A stretch of 64,000 nt of DNA from positions 310,001-374,000 of the forward strand of contig CAQUUC010000001.1 in assembly GCA_948896235.1 (NCBI GenBank), read 5' to 3'. The notes beneath the pieces were generated by a model. That model worked only from the letters and a program-made list of their open reading frames with translations, was not told where the DNA came from and searched no databases. This document shows, piece after piece, positions 26,853 through 36,435 of this stretch (position 1 is its first letter; the number at the start of each line of letters is the position of its first letter). This DNA comes from an uncultured Clostridia bacterium (GTDB lineage: Bacteria; Bacillota; Clostridia; TANB77; CAG-508). A program made the position numbers and the translations under genes.

Positions 26853-27062
26853 ATGAGACCATCAGAGAGAGAACTTATTGAGGAAACAAGACGTGAAAGG
26901 GAACGGCAGCGTATGATTGAGGAACGGATTGTTAGCAGATGCCTAACACAATTAGAACTTGGCTGCATCAGTGCAACACAGATTGAAGACTGGCTGAAAT
27001 CACAGGGTGTAGGTAATCCTGTTGTTGATAGGCTGGCCAACAACGTTAGAGCTTCTCTTTAA
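26853..27062 (+). CDS. Small charged helical protein of GC-richer composition
   Basis: 69 residues. I choose ATG 26853 because GGAGGTAAGGGC precedes it. The N-terminal half is rich in Arg and Glu and predicted helical; the second half (CISATQIEDWLKSQGVGNPV) looks like a small helical domain. CGG is read as arginine twice (26904 and 26925), flanked by CGT and AGG arginines. It sits alone between the guaB side and guaA with its own TATAAT box near 26778 and a perfect terminator. Function unknown, probably acquired. Confidence 0.65.
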   Translation: MRPSERELIEETRRERERQRMIEERIVSRCLTQLELGCISATQIEDWLKSQGVGNPVVDRLANNVRASL

Positions 27063-27071
27063 CTGATGCCA

Positions 27072-27116
27072 AACAACAGCTCCCGCACTTGCAATGCGGG
27101 AGCTGTTGTTATTTTA
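27072..27116 (+). terminator. Strong terminator of the 26853-27062 gene
   Basis: AACAACAGCTCCCGCA (27072-27087) pairs perfectly with TGCGGGAGCTGTTGTT (27095-27110), followed by T-rich sequence. It is far more GC-rich than native terminators here, consistent with a foreign unit. Confidence 0.9.
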
Positions 27117-27124
27117 TTTGTATT

Positions 27125-28663
27125 TTATTCCCATTCAATTGTTGCTGGTGGTTTTCCTGTTATATCATAAACTATTCTGTTTACATGATCAACTTCATTT
27201 ACAATTCTAGCTGAAACTTTCTCTAAAATATCATATGGAATTCTTGCCCACACAGCTGTCATAAAATCTGTAGTAGAAACAGCACGAAGTGCGACAGTAT
27301 AATCATAAGTTCTATCATCACCCATAACACCAACACTTCTTAGATTTGTTAAAACTGCAAAATATTGATTTATATCTTTATCAAGACCTGCTAATTTAAT
27401 TTCTTCTCTAAAAATAGCATCAGCATCTTTTAAAATAGTTAATTTATCGTCTGTAATATCTCCAATTACACGAATTGCAAGTCCTGGACCAGGGAATGGT
27501 TGACGATATACTAAATTCTCTGGAATTCCTAATTCTAAACCTGTTTTACGAACTTCATCTTTAAATAAATCTCTTAATGGTTCAACGATTTCTTTAAAAT
27601 CGACATAGTCTGGAAGTCCTCCAACATTGTGATGGCTCTTTATAGTAGTTCCTTTTCCTAAACCACTTTCGATAACATCTGGATAAATAGTTCCTTGAAC
27701 TAAATAATCAACTGTACCAATTTTCTTTGCTTCTTCTTCAAATACACGAATGAACTCTTCACCAATTATTTTTCTTTTAGTTTCTGGATCTGTAACTCCT
27801 GCAAGCTTTTCTAAGAAACGATCTTTTGCATTTACTCTAATTAAATTAATATCGAATTGATTTCTAAAAATTTCTTCAACTTCGTCTCCTTCATTTTTAC
27901 GAAGTAAGCCATGGTCAACAAATATACAAGTTAGATTTTTTCCTATAGCTTTATGCAATAAAACGGCAGCAACGGAAGAATCAACACCACCAGATAAAGC
28001 ACATAATGCTTTTTTATCACCAATTTTTTCTCTTAAATTTTTAACAGATTCTTCTACAAAAGAAGACATTTTCCAATCTCCAGAACATCCACAAACATTA
28101 AATAAGAAGTTTTTAATAATATTAGTTCCATTTACAGTATTGTTTACTTCGGGATGAAACTGAATCCCATAAAGTTTCTTTTCAGCATTTTCCATAGCAG
28201 CAGTAGGGCAAGTAGTAGTTTTACCAATTACTTTAAAGCCTTCTGGAACTTTTGAAACAAAATCTGTATGACTCATTAAGCAATCGTTTATATCTCCAAA
28301 GCCTTTAAATAATAAAGAAGAATTATCAATTGTAACGGGTACTACACCATATTCACGTTTATCTGCTCTTGTAACATTTCCACCTAAAACATGAGTCATT
28401 AGTTGCATACCATAACAAATTCCTAAAATAGGAATACCTAATTCAAATATTTTAGGATCACACATTTTAGCATCTTCTACATAAACACTTGATGGACCAC
28501 CTGTAAAAATAATTCCTTTTGGATTTTTTTCTTTAATTTTTTCAAGTGAAATATCATAAGGTACAATTTCTGAGTACACATTACATTCTCTAACACGTCT
28601 TGCAATCAATTGATTATATTGACCAAAAAAGTCTAATATTAAAATAGTTTCATTCGCTTTCAA
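27125..28663 (-). CDS. guaA: GMP synthase (glutamine-hydrolysing)
   Basis: 512 residues, full length, starting after TAGGAGGAGAAAATTTTG. It aminates XMP to GMP using ATP and glutamine. The class I amidotransferase domain has GICYGMQLM (nucleophile Cys) and QFHPEV. The ATP pyrophosphatase domain has LSGGVDSSVAA, and the C-terminal dimer domain ends TGKPPATIEWE. It is oriented opposite to guaB. No in-frame CGG. Confidence 0.96.
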   Translation of the reverse strand: MKANETILILDFFGQYNQLIARRVRECNVYSEIVPYDISLEKIKEKNPKGIIFTGGPSSVYVEDAKMCDPKIFELGIPILGICYGMQLMTHVLGGNVTRADKREYGVVPVTIDNSSLLFKGFGDINDCLMSHTDFVSKVPEGFKVIGKTTTCPTAAMENAEKKLYGIQFHPEVNNTVNGTNIIKNFLFNVCGCSGDWKMSSFVEESVKNLREKIGDKKALCALSGGVDSSVAAVLLHKAIGKNLTCIFVDHGLLRKNEGDEVEEIFRNQFDINLIRVNAKDRFLEKLAGVTDPETKRKIIGEEFIRVFEEEAKKIGTVDYLVQGTIYPDVIESGLGKGTTIKSHHNVGGLPDYVDFKEIVEPLRDLFKDEVRKTGLELGIPENLVYRQPFPGPGLAIRVIGDITDDKLTILKDADAIFREEIKLAGLDKDINQYFAVLTNLRSVGVMGDDRTYDYTVALRAVSTTDFMTAVWARIPYDILEKVSARIVNEVDHVNRIVYDITGKPPATIEWE

Positions 28664-28866
28664 AATTTTCTCCTCCTAAATTACAAATTTATATATATTT
28701 TAGCACGATTTTACCAAAAAGTACAGATTATTTTTTCTTTTTTACATTTAAAACTATACGTTAATATTAATTAATTTATAAGATAAAAGAATTATATATA
28801 TTTACAATATATATATTGTAAGTTAACAAAATGCGTGATATAATTTCCACCGAAGGTGATTATTAG

Positions 28867-29394
28867 ATGGAAGAAATGATAGATGTTTTAGATGAAAATG
28901 GTATAAAAACAGGGGAAATTTTAACAAGAAAAGAAATGCATAAAAAAGGAATATGGCATAGGGTTATTGTTGTTGCGATTATAGATAATAATAATCAAAT
29001 ATTAATGCAACAACGTTCTTATAAAAAAGATACAAATCCAGGAAAATGGGATGTATCAGTAGCAGGACATATATCAGCTGGGCAAACTTCTTTAGAAGCA
29101 GCTATAAGAGAAGTAGAGGAAGAAGTGGGAATTCATTTGAAGGGTGAAGATTTACAATATATTTTTACGACAAAAAATGAAAGCAGACCAAAAGAAAATC
29201 ATATTGCAAGTCATTTTTATGATTTTTATATTGCTAAAATAAATAATATCGATATTGAACATATCACATTACAAGAAAGTGAAGTTGAAAATGCAAAATT
29301 AGTCAATAGAGAAGAATTTAAATATATGGTAGAACACGAAAACATGGTAAAAAGAGATGAAATTTACAATGCTCTATTAGAATACTTATTTTAA
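28867..29394 (+). CDS. NUDIX hydrolase, isopentenyl-diphosphate isomerase-like
   Basis: 175 residues after GAAGGTGATTATTAG. The opening IDVLDENGIKTGEILTRKEMH and WHRVIVVAI are typical of the Idi/YfcD-like NUDIX group. The box GHISAGQTSLEAAIREVEEE carries the metal ligands. The full active-site Cys of true type I isomerase is not evident, so it is more likely a hydrolase. It is followed by a transporter gene 17 bases on. Confidence 0.8.
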   Translation: MEEMIDVLDENGIKTGEILTRKEMHKKGIWHRVIVVAIIDNNNQILMQQRSYKKDTNPGKWDVSVAGHISAGQTSLEAAIREVEEEVGIHLKGEDLQYIFTTKNESRPKENHIASHFYDFYIAKINNIDIEHITLQESEVENAKLVNREEFKYMVEHENMVKRDEIYNALLEYLF

Positions 29395-29410
29395 AACATA
29401 GGAGGAACAG

Positions 29411-30268
29411 ATGGCAATATTAAATAATTGGTTATTATATGTACTATTATATTTGGTTTTTGCAACAATATTTACACAGTTTTTTAAAGTTACAACAAAA
29501 ACATTAAAAAATGCAGGAGCATTAACTATACTCCTACAAATTGTAGCAGGAATAATTTCTTTACTATTATGTCCATTGTTTGAATTTAAGTTTCCAACAG
29601 ATATAAGTGTTTATATTATGCTTGCTATATCAATTATATTTTATGCAATAACTGACAGGGTAAATACTACTGTAAGAAGTGGTATAGAAGCTTCAACTTT
29701 TAGTATGTTAAAGCAATTATCGACTACATTTATGATATTTGCAGGTTTAATCATTTTCAAAGAAGATTTTATTTTAACGAAATTTATTGGTGCAATGCTT
29801 ATAATATTTAGCAATGTTATTATCTTTTATAAAAAAGGTAAATTTGAGTTTAACAAATATATTTTATTAGGAATACTAGCAAATATTTCTTACACAGTTG
29901 CTTTATTTTTAGATGTAAATATATCAGACAATTTTAATCTACCATTCTATGTAGCATTAACATTAATTATCCCAGGTATTTTAATTATGATTGTTGAAAG
30001 AATAAAACCATCAGAGATAAAAAATGAATTAATTAATGGAAATAAAAAAGCAATACTAATAACAGCTTTATCATGGGGAATAACGATAATTGTTCAATTA
30101 AGAGCATATCAATTAGGAAATGTTACAATAATTGCACCGCTTTGTGCTTTAACTGTAATGTTAAATGTAATATTTGGATATATATTCTTAAATGAAAGAG
30201 ATAATTTATTAAGAAAAATTATTTCTGCTATATTAATAGTTATTAGTATTATATTAATAAAAATCTAA
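29411..30268 (+). CDS. EamA/DMT-family membrane transporter
   Basis: 285 residues, with about ten hydrophobic helices in two repeats of five. The C-terminal half has ALCALTVMLNVIFGYIFLNE, the usual EamA ending. The family exports or imports small metabolites. AGGAGGAACAG precedes the ATG, and the gene appears linked to the NUDIX gene before it. Substrate unknown. Confidence 0.8.
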   Translation: MAILNNWLLYVLLYLVFATIFTQFFKVTTKTLKNAGALTILLQIVAGIISLLLCPLFEFKFPTDISVYIMLAISIIFYAITDRVNTTVRSGIEASTFSMLKQLSTTFMIFAGLIIFKEDFILTKFIGAMLIIFSNVIIFYKKGKFEFNKYILLGILANISYTVALFLDVNISDNFNLPFYVALTLIIPGILIMIVERIKPSEIKNELINGNKKAILITALSWGITIIVQLRAYQLGNVTIIAPLCALTVMLNVIFGYIFLNERDNLLRKIISAILIVISIILIKI

Positions 30269-30349
30269 TAAAACATTTTGAACCAGGTTGCAAAATTTAC
30301 ATAATTTCATAATATATTATATAGAACAAAAGAGAGGAGGCTATATATT

Positions 30350-30928
30350 TTGAAATTAGAAGGTAAAAAAGTAGGTTTTGCGATGACTGGTTCTTTTTGT
30401 ACATTTAAAAGCACAATTCCAAAAATAAAGGAAATTGTTGATCAAGGGGCAGAGGTTATACCAATTATGTCTTTTAATGCTTATAACTTAGATACTAAAT
30501 TTGGCAAAGCACAAGATTTTATAGGAGAAATAGAAGAAATAACGGGTAAAAAAATTATTCATACAATTACAGATGCAGAACCGATAGGACCTAAAAAAAT
30601 GACAGATATTATGATAATTGCACCTTGTACAGGTAATACAATTTCTAAACTTACAAATGCTATAACAGATACACCAGTAACAATGGCTGCAAAATCACAT
30701 TTAAGAAATAATAATTCTTTAGTAATTGCAGTATCTACAAATGATGCATTAAGTGGTAGTGCATCAAATATAGGTACTTTGTTAAATAGAAACAACTATT
30801 TTTTTGTTCCTTTGAGGCAAGATAATCCAATAACTAAACCACGTTCTTTAGTTTTTGATCCAGAATATATTATAAAAACATTAGAATATGCATTAGATAA
30901 GGAACAAGTACAACCAATTTTATTATGA
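30350..30928 (+). CDS. spoVFB: Dipicolinate synthase subunit B, TTG start
   Basis: 192 residues from TTG after AGAGGAGGCTATATAT. KKVGFAMTGSFCTFKS, IMSFNAYNLDTKFGKA, IIAPCTGNTISKLTNAITDTPVTMAAKSHLRN and the final DNPITKPRSLVFDPEYI match the flavoprotein-like B subunit. The A subunit, which completes the enzyme making spore dipicolinic acid, is not adjacent here. Some clostridia lack subunit A or use EtfA instead. It indicates a spore former. Confidence 0.88.
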   Translation: MKLEGKKVGFAMTGSFCTFKSTIPKIKEIVDQGAEVIPIMSFNAYNLDTKFGKAQDFIGEIEEITGKKIIHTITDAEPIGPKKMTDIMIIAPCTGNTISKLTNAITDTPVTMAAKSHLRNNNSLVIAVSTNDALSGSASNIGTLLNRNNYFFVPLRQDNPITKPRSLVFDPEYIIKTLEYALDKEQVQPILL

Positions 30929-30936
30929 ACATAACT

Positions 30937-30970
30937 ATCTCCGTAGCTATATAGTTGCGGAGATTTTATT
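30937..30970 (+). terminator. Intrinsic terminator of spoVFB
   Basis: ATCTCCG (30937-30943) pairs with CGGAGAT (30958-30964), followed by TTT. Confidence 0.75.
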
Positions 30971-31029
30971 ATCTATTATATATTACAGAAAATAACGCGA
31001 ACATTTTTTCACTTTTTTATAAAAAAGTA

Positions 31030-31058
31030 TTGACAAAGAACTTTTGTTTGTTTATAAT
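31030..31058 (+). promoter_or_regulatory. Promoter with a LexA-type operator in the spacer
   Basis: TTGACA (31030-31035) and TATAAT (31053-31058) are exactly 17 bases apart. Within the spacer, GAACTTTTGTTTG (31038-31050) matches the Firmicute LexA pattern GAAC-N4-GTTY. Half-sites CGAAC near 30998 and GTTCG near 31080 flank it. This points to SOS control of the LysM gene. Confidence 0.6.
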
Positions 31059-31134
31059 AAACTCACAAAAAGAAAATATGTTCGCACAGTAATATATCAA
31101 AACTATGTATTTATATAAATAGGGGGAATATAAA

Positions 31135-31437
31135 ATGAAGTTAAAAATAGTTAATTTATCAAAATTTATAAGAAGTATTTTTGTGATATTAGGAATAATA
31201 ATATGTATTAGTTTATTTATAAGTAATATAAGTTTTTCACATACAGAAACAAAATATAAAACAATCTATGTGTCAAATGGAGATACCTTATGGAATATTG
31301 CAAAAGAAGAAAAGAATTCAAATTCTTATTATTCAAATAAGGATGTTAGAGATATTGTAAATAATATAAAAGGAATAAATAAATTAAGCAATTGTGATTT
31401 ATCTATTGGACAAAAACTAATTATACCTAGTATATAA
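31135..31437 (+). CDS. LysM-domain protein, YneA-like SOS cell-division inhibitor candidate
   Basis: 100 residues. One N-terminal transmembrane segment (about 14-33) is followed by an outside LysM domain (KTIYVSNGDTLWNIAKEE ... LSIGQKLIIPS). This one-helix-plus-LysM layout is that of YneA, which delays septation during the SOS response. The LexA-type operator upstream strengthens this, but lexA itself is not next to it, and many unrelated LysM proteins look similar. Confidence 0.65.
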   Translation: MKLKIVNLSKFIRSIFVILGIIICISLFISNISFSHTETKYKTIYVSNGDTLWNIAKEEKNSNSYYSNKDVRDIVNNIKGINKLSNCDLSIGQKLIIPSI

Positions 31438-31458
31438 TCTATGGGGCTGTAGAGTGGA

Positions 31459-31494
31459 AATAGTGACTGCATGTATATGCAGTCACTATTTATA
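31459..31494. terminator. Bidirectional terminator
   Basis: AATAGTGACTGCAT (31459-31472) pairs with ATGCAGTCACTATT (31477-31490), flanked by T-rich sequence. It separates the LysM gene from the opposing recombinase. Confidence 0.8.
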
Positions 31495-31554
31495 TATCAC
31501 AATTTATTTTCTGTATTATAATCTTGTAGCTTAAACTTATAAGTAAATATATAA

Positions 31555-32529
31555 CTATATATTTGCTAAAGGATTACTTTCTACTGCATTACGAACCCTT
31601 TCATTTTCAACATGTGTATATATTTCAGTAGTAGATATACTAGCATGTCCAAGTAGTTCTTGTAAAGCACGTATATCTACATTTCCATATTGGTACATAA
31701 GAGTTGCAGCAGTGTGTCTAAGTTTATGAACAGAATATTTATTTGTATCAAGTCCAGCTTTTCTTAATTCATTTTTTATAATATATTGTACAGTTCTATT
31801 ACTAATACGTTCACGTCTTTCACTTAAAAATAGTGCATCTTTAGAATCATATTTAACTCCTTCTTTAGGTCTAATAGCTAAATATTCTTTAACAGCTCTC
31901 ATACAAGCATTATTTAAGTAAATAGTACGTTCTTTATTACCTTTACCTATAACTGTCATTTTACAATCATCAAATTTAATATCCTTTATATTAATATTAA
32001 CTAGCTCTGATAAACGCATTCCACAATTTAAAAATAAAGTAGTAATAGCATAATCTCTTTCGCAATTCCTATTATCTTCATTACCAGCAACATCTAATAA
32101 TTTTTTGCTATCATCTAAAGTAAGATATTTAGGCATACGTTTTTCTTGTTTTGGAGTTTCTAAATTTTGAGCTGGATTAGTATCAATTAATTTTGCTTTT
32201 GCTGATAAATATTTAAAGAATATTCTTATACTAGAAACCTTCCTTGCTCTAGTTGCAGATTTGCTTCTTAATTCTGTTGCAAGGTATGATACAAATGCAT
32301 GTATATCGTCTAAAGTAATCTTTTTAATTGTATTTAAATCTATATCTTTTATAGTAATTTTTGAAAAATCAGTTTCATTTGTAAGACCAAAATGTATTTT
32401 TATATATTTAAGAAATGTAGCAAGGTCGTAATTATATTCTTTTATTGAGTTTGGCGACTTATTTAATATTGTTATACTATAATCTAAAAAAGAATTTAAA
32501 TATTCTGGGTTATCATCTCTATTAATCAT
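31555..32529 (-). CDS. Tyrosine recombinase, XerC/XerD family
   Basis: 324 residues after CTTGGAGGTTTAAT. The N-terminal SAM-like domain covers about 1-115. The catalytic set is visible: Arg in NCGMRLSELV, HKLRHTAAT (His-x-x-Arg), LLGHASISTTEIYTHV (His and nucleophile Tyr). Length and the lack of nearby mobile genes or att repeats suggest a chromosome-dimer-resolving Xer enzyme, not an integrase, but the partner is not in view. Confidence 0.8.
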   Translation of the reverse strand: MINRDDNPEYLNSFLDYSITILNKSPNSIKEYNYDLATFLKYIKIHFGLTNETDFSKITIKDIDLNTIKKITLDDIHAFVSYLATELRSKSATRARKVSSIRIFFKYLSAKAKLIDTNPAQNLETPKQEKRMPKYLTLDDSKKLLDVAGNEDNRNCERDYAITTLFLNCGMRLSELVNINIKDIKFDDCKMTVIGKGNKERTIYLNNACMRAVKEYLAIRPKEGVKYDSKDALFLSERRERISNRTVQYIIKNELRKAGLDTNKYSVHKLRHTAATLMYQYGNVDIRALQELLGHASISTTEIYTHVENERVRNAVESNPLANI

Positions 32530-32739
32530 ATTAAACCTCCAAGTTTAAATTTAGCCAACTAAATTATACATCAAAACAGAAAAATTTTGTACAATGTTTA
32601 AATAATTTTATATAAAAACTTTAATAACAATTATAAAAAGTATTGATAACAAGTGTTTGACAAAAATAACTTTAAATTATACAATGTTTAGGTATATAAC
32701 ATAATAATAAATTAGTTAAAATAAGAAATGGAGAAGATT

Positions 32740-33969
32740 ATGCAATCTATACAAGAATTATATAAAATAGGAAATGGTCCATCTAGTTCGCATACAATGG
32801 GACCCAAAAGAGCTACTGAAATCTTTAGAAATAAATACTCTAATGCTGACAAGTTTAAAGTTATATTATATGGGTCACTTGCACTTACAGGTAAAGGTCA
32901 CTTAACAGATTACATTATAGAAAAAACATTAGAAGGTTATGAAACAGAAATTGAATTTGATACACAAACAGAATGCGATGTTCATCCAAATACTTTTGAT
33001 ATATTTGCATATAAAGAAGGACAATTATTAGATAATTGGAGAGTATATTCAATAGGTGGTGGAACTTTCAAAATTGCAGACAAAAAAGATGTTATTGCCC
33101 AAGATATATATCCACAAAAGAATTTTAATGAAATAAAAGAATATATTAAAGAAAATAATATAGATTTATACGATTATGTATGTTTAATAGAAGGAAAAGA
33201 AGTAATAAATGAGTTTTTAACTCAGGTTTGGGAATCGATGCAACAAACAATAAAAAATGGGTTAACAACAACTGGAACAATACCAGGAAGATTAAAACTA
33301 AAAAGAAAAGCAAAGGATATTTATGAAAACAAATTAGAATTTGAAACAGATGATATAAAAAAGACAAGATTACTTAGTAGCTATGCTTATGCAACCAGTG
33401 AAGAAAATGCAAGTGGTGGAATTATTGTAACAGCACCAACTTGTGGAGCGTGTGGAGTATTGCCAGCAGTCTTATATTATATGAAAAAAGAATATAATAT
33501 TAATTATGACAAAATAATTAAGTCCTTAGCAGTTGCAGGTATAATAGGTAATATTGTAAAAACAAATGCCTCTATTAGTGGTGCTGAATGTGGTTGTCAA
33601 GCGGAAATAGGAACAGCTTGTTCTATGGCTGCTGCAGCAGCTGCATATCTATTTGGATTAGATATTGATAGGATTGAAAATTCTGCAGAAGTCGCAATGG
33701 AACATCATTTAGGATTAACTTGTGATCCTATTTATGGATATGTTCAAATTCCATGTATAGAAAGAAATGCTGTTGCAGCAATGCGTGCTTTTGATGCTGC
33801 TATACTATCTTCAATGTTAGAAAGAAATAAGAAAATTTCATTCGATTTAGTTGTAGAAACAATGTATGAAACAGGAAAAGATTTAGGAAAACACTATAGA
33901 GAAACAAGTGAAGGTGGATTAGCTAAAAAATATTGTAGAAACAAGTATTTTAATAAAGAAGTATTATAA
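32740..33969 (+). CDS. sdaA: L-serine dehydratase, single-chain iron-sulfur type
   Basis: I choose ATG 32740 because ATGGAGAAGATT supplies the ribosome site. 409 residues. The beta-domain motif GNGPSSSHTMGP opens the protein. The alpha domain has ASGGIIVTAPTCGACGVLP, GAECGCQAEIGTACSMAA and GLTCDPIYGYVQIPCIERN, with cysteines for the [4Fe-4S] cluster. It deaminates L-serine to pyruvate and ammonia. Many Firmicutes split it in two genes; here it is fused. No in-frame CGG. Confidence 0.92.
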   Translation: MQSIQELYKIGNGPSSSHTMGPKRATEIFRNKYSNADKFKVILYGSLALTGKGHLTDYIIEKTLEGYETEIEFDTQTECDVHPNTFDIFAYKEGQLLDNWRVYSIGGGTFKIADKKDVIAQDIYPQKNFNEIKEYIKENNIDLYDYVCLIEGKEVINEFLTQVWESMQQTIKNGLTTTGTIPGRLKLKRKAKDIYENKLEFETDDIKKTRLLSSYAYATSEENASGGIIVTAPTCGACGVLPAVLYYMKKEYNINYDKIIKSLAVAGIIGNIVKTNASISGAECGCQAEIGTACSMAAAAAAYLFGLDIDRIENSAEVAMEHHLGLTCDPIYGYVQIPCIERNAVAAMRAFDAAILSSMLERNKKISFDLVVETMYETGKDLGKHYRETSEGGLAKKYCRNKYFNKEVL

Positions 33970-34043
33970 ATAATAAGCTTTATATATTAATAAATAATAT
34001 TTAATACTTTAATATATTTTCAAATAAATTGAAGGAGATTAAT

Positions 34044-34487
34044 ATGAAAGTAGGAATCTTTAAAGACAAAGAAGATATTGAGATTACTTTGACTGATGAT
34101 AAAATTATTAATATAACAGGAATGATGGGTTCTGGAAAAACAACATTAGCTCGTAAAATAAGCGATACAGAAAATATTGAATTATTAACTCTAGATTGGA
34201 TGTTTGGATATAGTTTGGGAAATAGACCATAAAAAGTTAATAATATGTTAAATGAACTTGAAAAGATATATCCTGAAACAAAAAATCAAACAATATTTCA
34301 ATATTTTTACAAAAGAAGAAAAGATAAAAAAGTTGAGTTAAAATACTATGAATATTCTGATAAAATACATACATATTTAATAGAAAAAATAAATATACTA
34401 CAAATTATTGAAGGCAGACATATTTATCAATATATGAACCACAATTTTCTAAAAAGTTTTAGAATTAAAATTGAAATAATAAGATGA
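34044..34487 (+). pseudogene. P-loop nucleotide kinase remnant with an in-frame TAA
   Basis: ATG 34044 follows AAGGAGATTAAT. Walker A GMMGSGKTTLARKIS and DWMFGYSLGNRP suggest a small adenylate-kinase-like (AAA_17/shikimate kinase-type) P-loop kinase. TAA at 34230-34232 interrupts the frame. The same frame continues MLNELEKIYPETKNQTIFQY ... IEGRHIYQYMNHNFLK to 34487, and nearby DNA suggests further lost sequence. Treat as decayed. Confidence 0.65.
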
Positions 34488-34544
34488 AGTAGATGCTTTA
34501 ATAAAGCAATATAAATTGTTCTTATAATAGTTAATTAATAGAAT

Positions 34545-34585
34545 AAGAGCCACTTTTAGCTTATAGTTAAAAGTGACTCTTGTTT
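34545..34585 (+). terminator. Hairpin terminator
   Basis: AAGAGCCACTTTTA (34545-34558) pairs with TAAAAGTGACTCTT (about 34568-34581) with one mismatch, followed by TGTTT. Confidence 0.55.
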
Positions 34586-34620
34586 AGAATATCCAAAAAT
34601 TTTTGAATATGATGAGATGA

Positions 34621-34830
34621 TTAAATGAAGATATTCTCATATTCGTCAGCTGAAATTTGTGTAATATCATAATTACATCTTTCAAAAGACATGTTGTTGT
34701 AATAATAAGCTGAAATAGGCTTTATTAAAGGAATAGCAGAATTTCAAGAATAGGACTATATTCGTATGGTTCTATTTTTGTTCCTATTCCTATTTGCACA
34801 AAACTTTGATTTTGTGCAATGTAATATATT
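34621..34830 (-). pseudogene. C-terminal relic of an unidentified protein downstream of rho
   Basis: On the minus strand YYIAQNQSFVQIGIGTK continues IEPYEYSPILE, then a one-base loss in a T run changes frame, and SAIPLIKPISAYYYNNMSFE ... QISADEYENIFI ends at TAA 34623-34621. An upstream in-frame stop closes the other end. No CGG is involved. The family is not recognised. The rest of 34830-34903 holds an inverted repeat, AATATATTTATAAAT with ATTTATAAATATATT, which may act as the rho 3' hairpin. Confidence 0.45.
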
Positions 34831-34903
34831 TATAAATAACAAGTAGATTTTGGCTATGTACCTATACTCTACTTATCATTTATAAATATATTATACAGTT
34901 GTT

Positions 34904-36247
34904 TTATTTAAATTGTTTTAAGAAGAATTCCATTCTTTCTAGAAAATCCTTATTAGTCTTTGTTGCAACTAATTGGTTTAATAATTGTTCAGTAACTTCC
35001 GCAACAGTCATACTTGACAATGCTTTTCTTAATGCAAAAACTGTTTCTAATTCTTTTGGATTTAATAATAAATCTTCTTTTCTTGTTCCTGATTTATTTA
35101 TATCTATGGCTGGGAAAATACGTTTTTCTGATAATTTTCTATCTAGATGTACTTCCATATTACCTGTTCCTTTAAATTCTTCGAAAATTACTTCATCCAT
35201 TCTACTTCCTGTTTCTATTAATGCACTTGCAAGTATTGTTAAGCTTCCACCATTTTCTATATTTCTTGCTGCACCAAAGAATTTTTTTGGTTTATGTAAT
35301 GCACCTGGGTCAAAACCTCCTGATAATGTTCTTCCTGATGATGGTATAACTAAGTTATATGCTCTTGCAAGTCTTGTTATACTGTCTAATAATATAACAA
35401 CATCCTTTTTTTGTTCTGTAAGCCTTTTGGCTCTTTCTAGTACCATTTCAGCAACCTTTACATGATGTTCTGGTAGTTCATCAAATGTTGAATAAATAAC
35501 TTCACCTTTTATAGAACGTTTCATATCAGTCACTTCTTCAGGTCTCTCATCTATTAAAAGAACTATTAATTCTACTTCTGGATTATTAGCACTTATACTA
35601 TTAGCAATTTTCTTCAAAAGAGTAGTTTTACCAACTTTTGGTGGAGCAACAATCATTCCCCTTTGCCCTTTTCCTATTGGCGAAATCAAATCTATTAATC
35701 TCATTGCATATTCGTTTGGTGTAGTTTCAAGTCGTAATCTTTCTTGAGGATATATAGGAGTTAAATCATCAAAAGATTTTCTTCTATAAGCATTTTCAGG
35801 AGCTTCTCCATTTACTTCTCCAACAAATATTAAAGCTGGAAATTTTTCTCCTTCTTTTGGTTGTCTTGAAATACCTTTTATTCTATCACCGGTATCTAAT
35901 TTAAATCTTCTTATTTGAATTGGAGAAATATATATATCGTTTGGAGTTGATAGATAATTATCGCCTCTTAAAAATCCATATCCATCAGGTAACACTTCAA
36001 GTATTCCTTCAGCAATTTGATCATCATTTGCAAGTACATAACTCCCATCTGCTGGTCTTTGTACTTTTTCTGGTTTCTCTTCTGCTTGATTATGTTGTGT
36101 TGTAGTTGTTTCTTTAGTTTTGTCAATTACTTCTAATTCTTGTAATGCTATAATAATCTCTTCTTTTTTTAATTTAGAAATATTTTTAATTCCCTTTTCT
36201 TTTGCTAATTGCTTCAAATCAACTAGCGACATACTTTCATAGTCCAT
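34904..36247 (-). CDS. rho: Transcription termination factor Rho
   Basis: 447 residues. I choose ATG 36247 because GGGGGAAAGTAAT precedes it. The N-terminal Rho_N helix (SLVDLKQLAKEKGIKNISKL) is followed by a short charged linker, the RNA-binding cold-shock domain (GILEVLPDGYGFLRGDNYL) and the hexameric ATPase with PPKVGKTTLLKK (Walker A), VILLDSITRLARAYN and GGFDPGALHKPKKFFGAARN. It terminates transcripts using ATP and RNA. It ends the yabP-yabQ-divIC-rho group. Confidence 0.95.
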   Translation of the reverse strand: MDYESMSLVDLKQLAKEKGIKNISKLKKEEIIIALQELEVIDKTKETTTTQHNQAEEKPEKVQRPADGSYVLANDDQIAEGILEVLPDGYGFLRGDNYLSTPNDIYISPIQIRRFKLDTGDRIKGISRQPKEGEKFPALIFVGEVNGEAPENAYRRKSFDDLTPIYPQERLRLETTPNEYAMRLIDLISPIGKGQRGMIVAPPKVGKTTLLKKIANSISANNPEVELIVLLIDERPEEVTDMKRSIKGEVIYSTFDELPEHHVKVAEMVLERAKRLTEQKKDVVILLDSITRLARAYNLVIPSSGRTLSGGFDPGALHKPKKFFGAARNIENGGSLTILASALIETGSRMDEVIFEEFKGTGNMEVHLDRKLSEKRIFPAIDINKSGTRKEDLLLNPKELETVFALRKALSSMTVAEVTEQLLNQLVATKTNKDFLERMEFFLKQFK

Positions 36248-36435
36248 ATTACTTTCCCCCATAGTTAAACTTTTACTAAATTCCCTTATGTAGATATTTT
36301 ATCATATAAAACAATATATCTCTAGTATTTTTTCATTTAATTTACATTTTTTACTATTTTTATTGGATTTTTTATTAGAATACAAATTTTAAACGATTTA
36401 AAACACAAATAATCTATAAAACATTGTTCTATAGA

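Noticed and set aside
31555..32529. Tyrosine recombinase as the integrase of a mobile element
   Set aside because: No att repeats, excisionase or phage genes nearby; its size and sequence fit a Xer-type housekeeping enzyme.
34621..34830. Relic after rho as a recoded gene
   Set aside because: The shift is a lost T in a T run, and there is no start or ribosome site.
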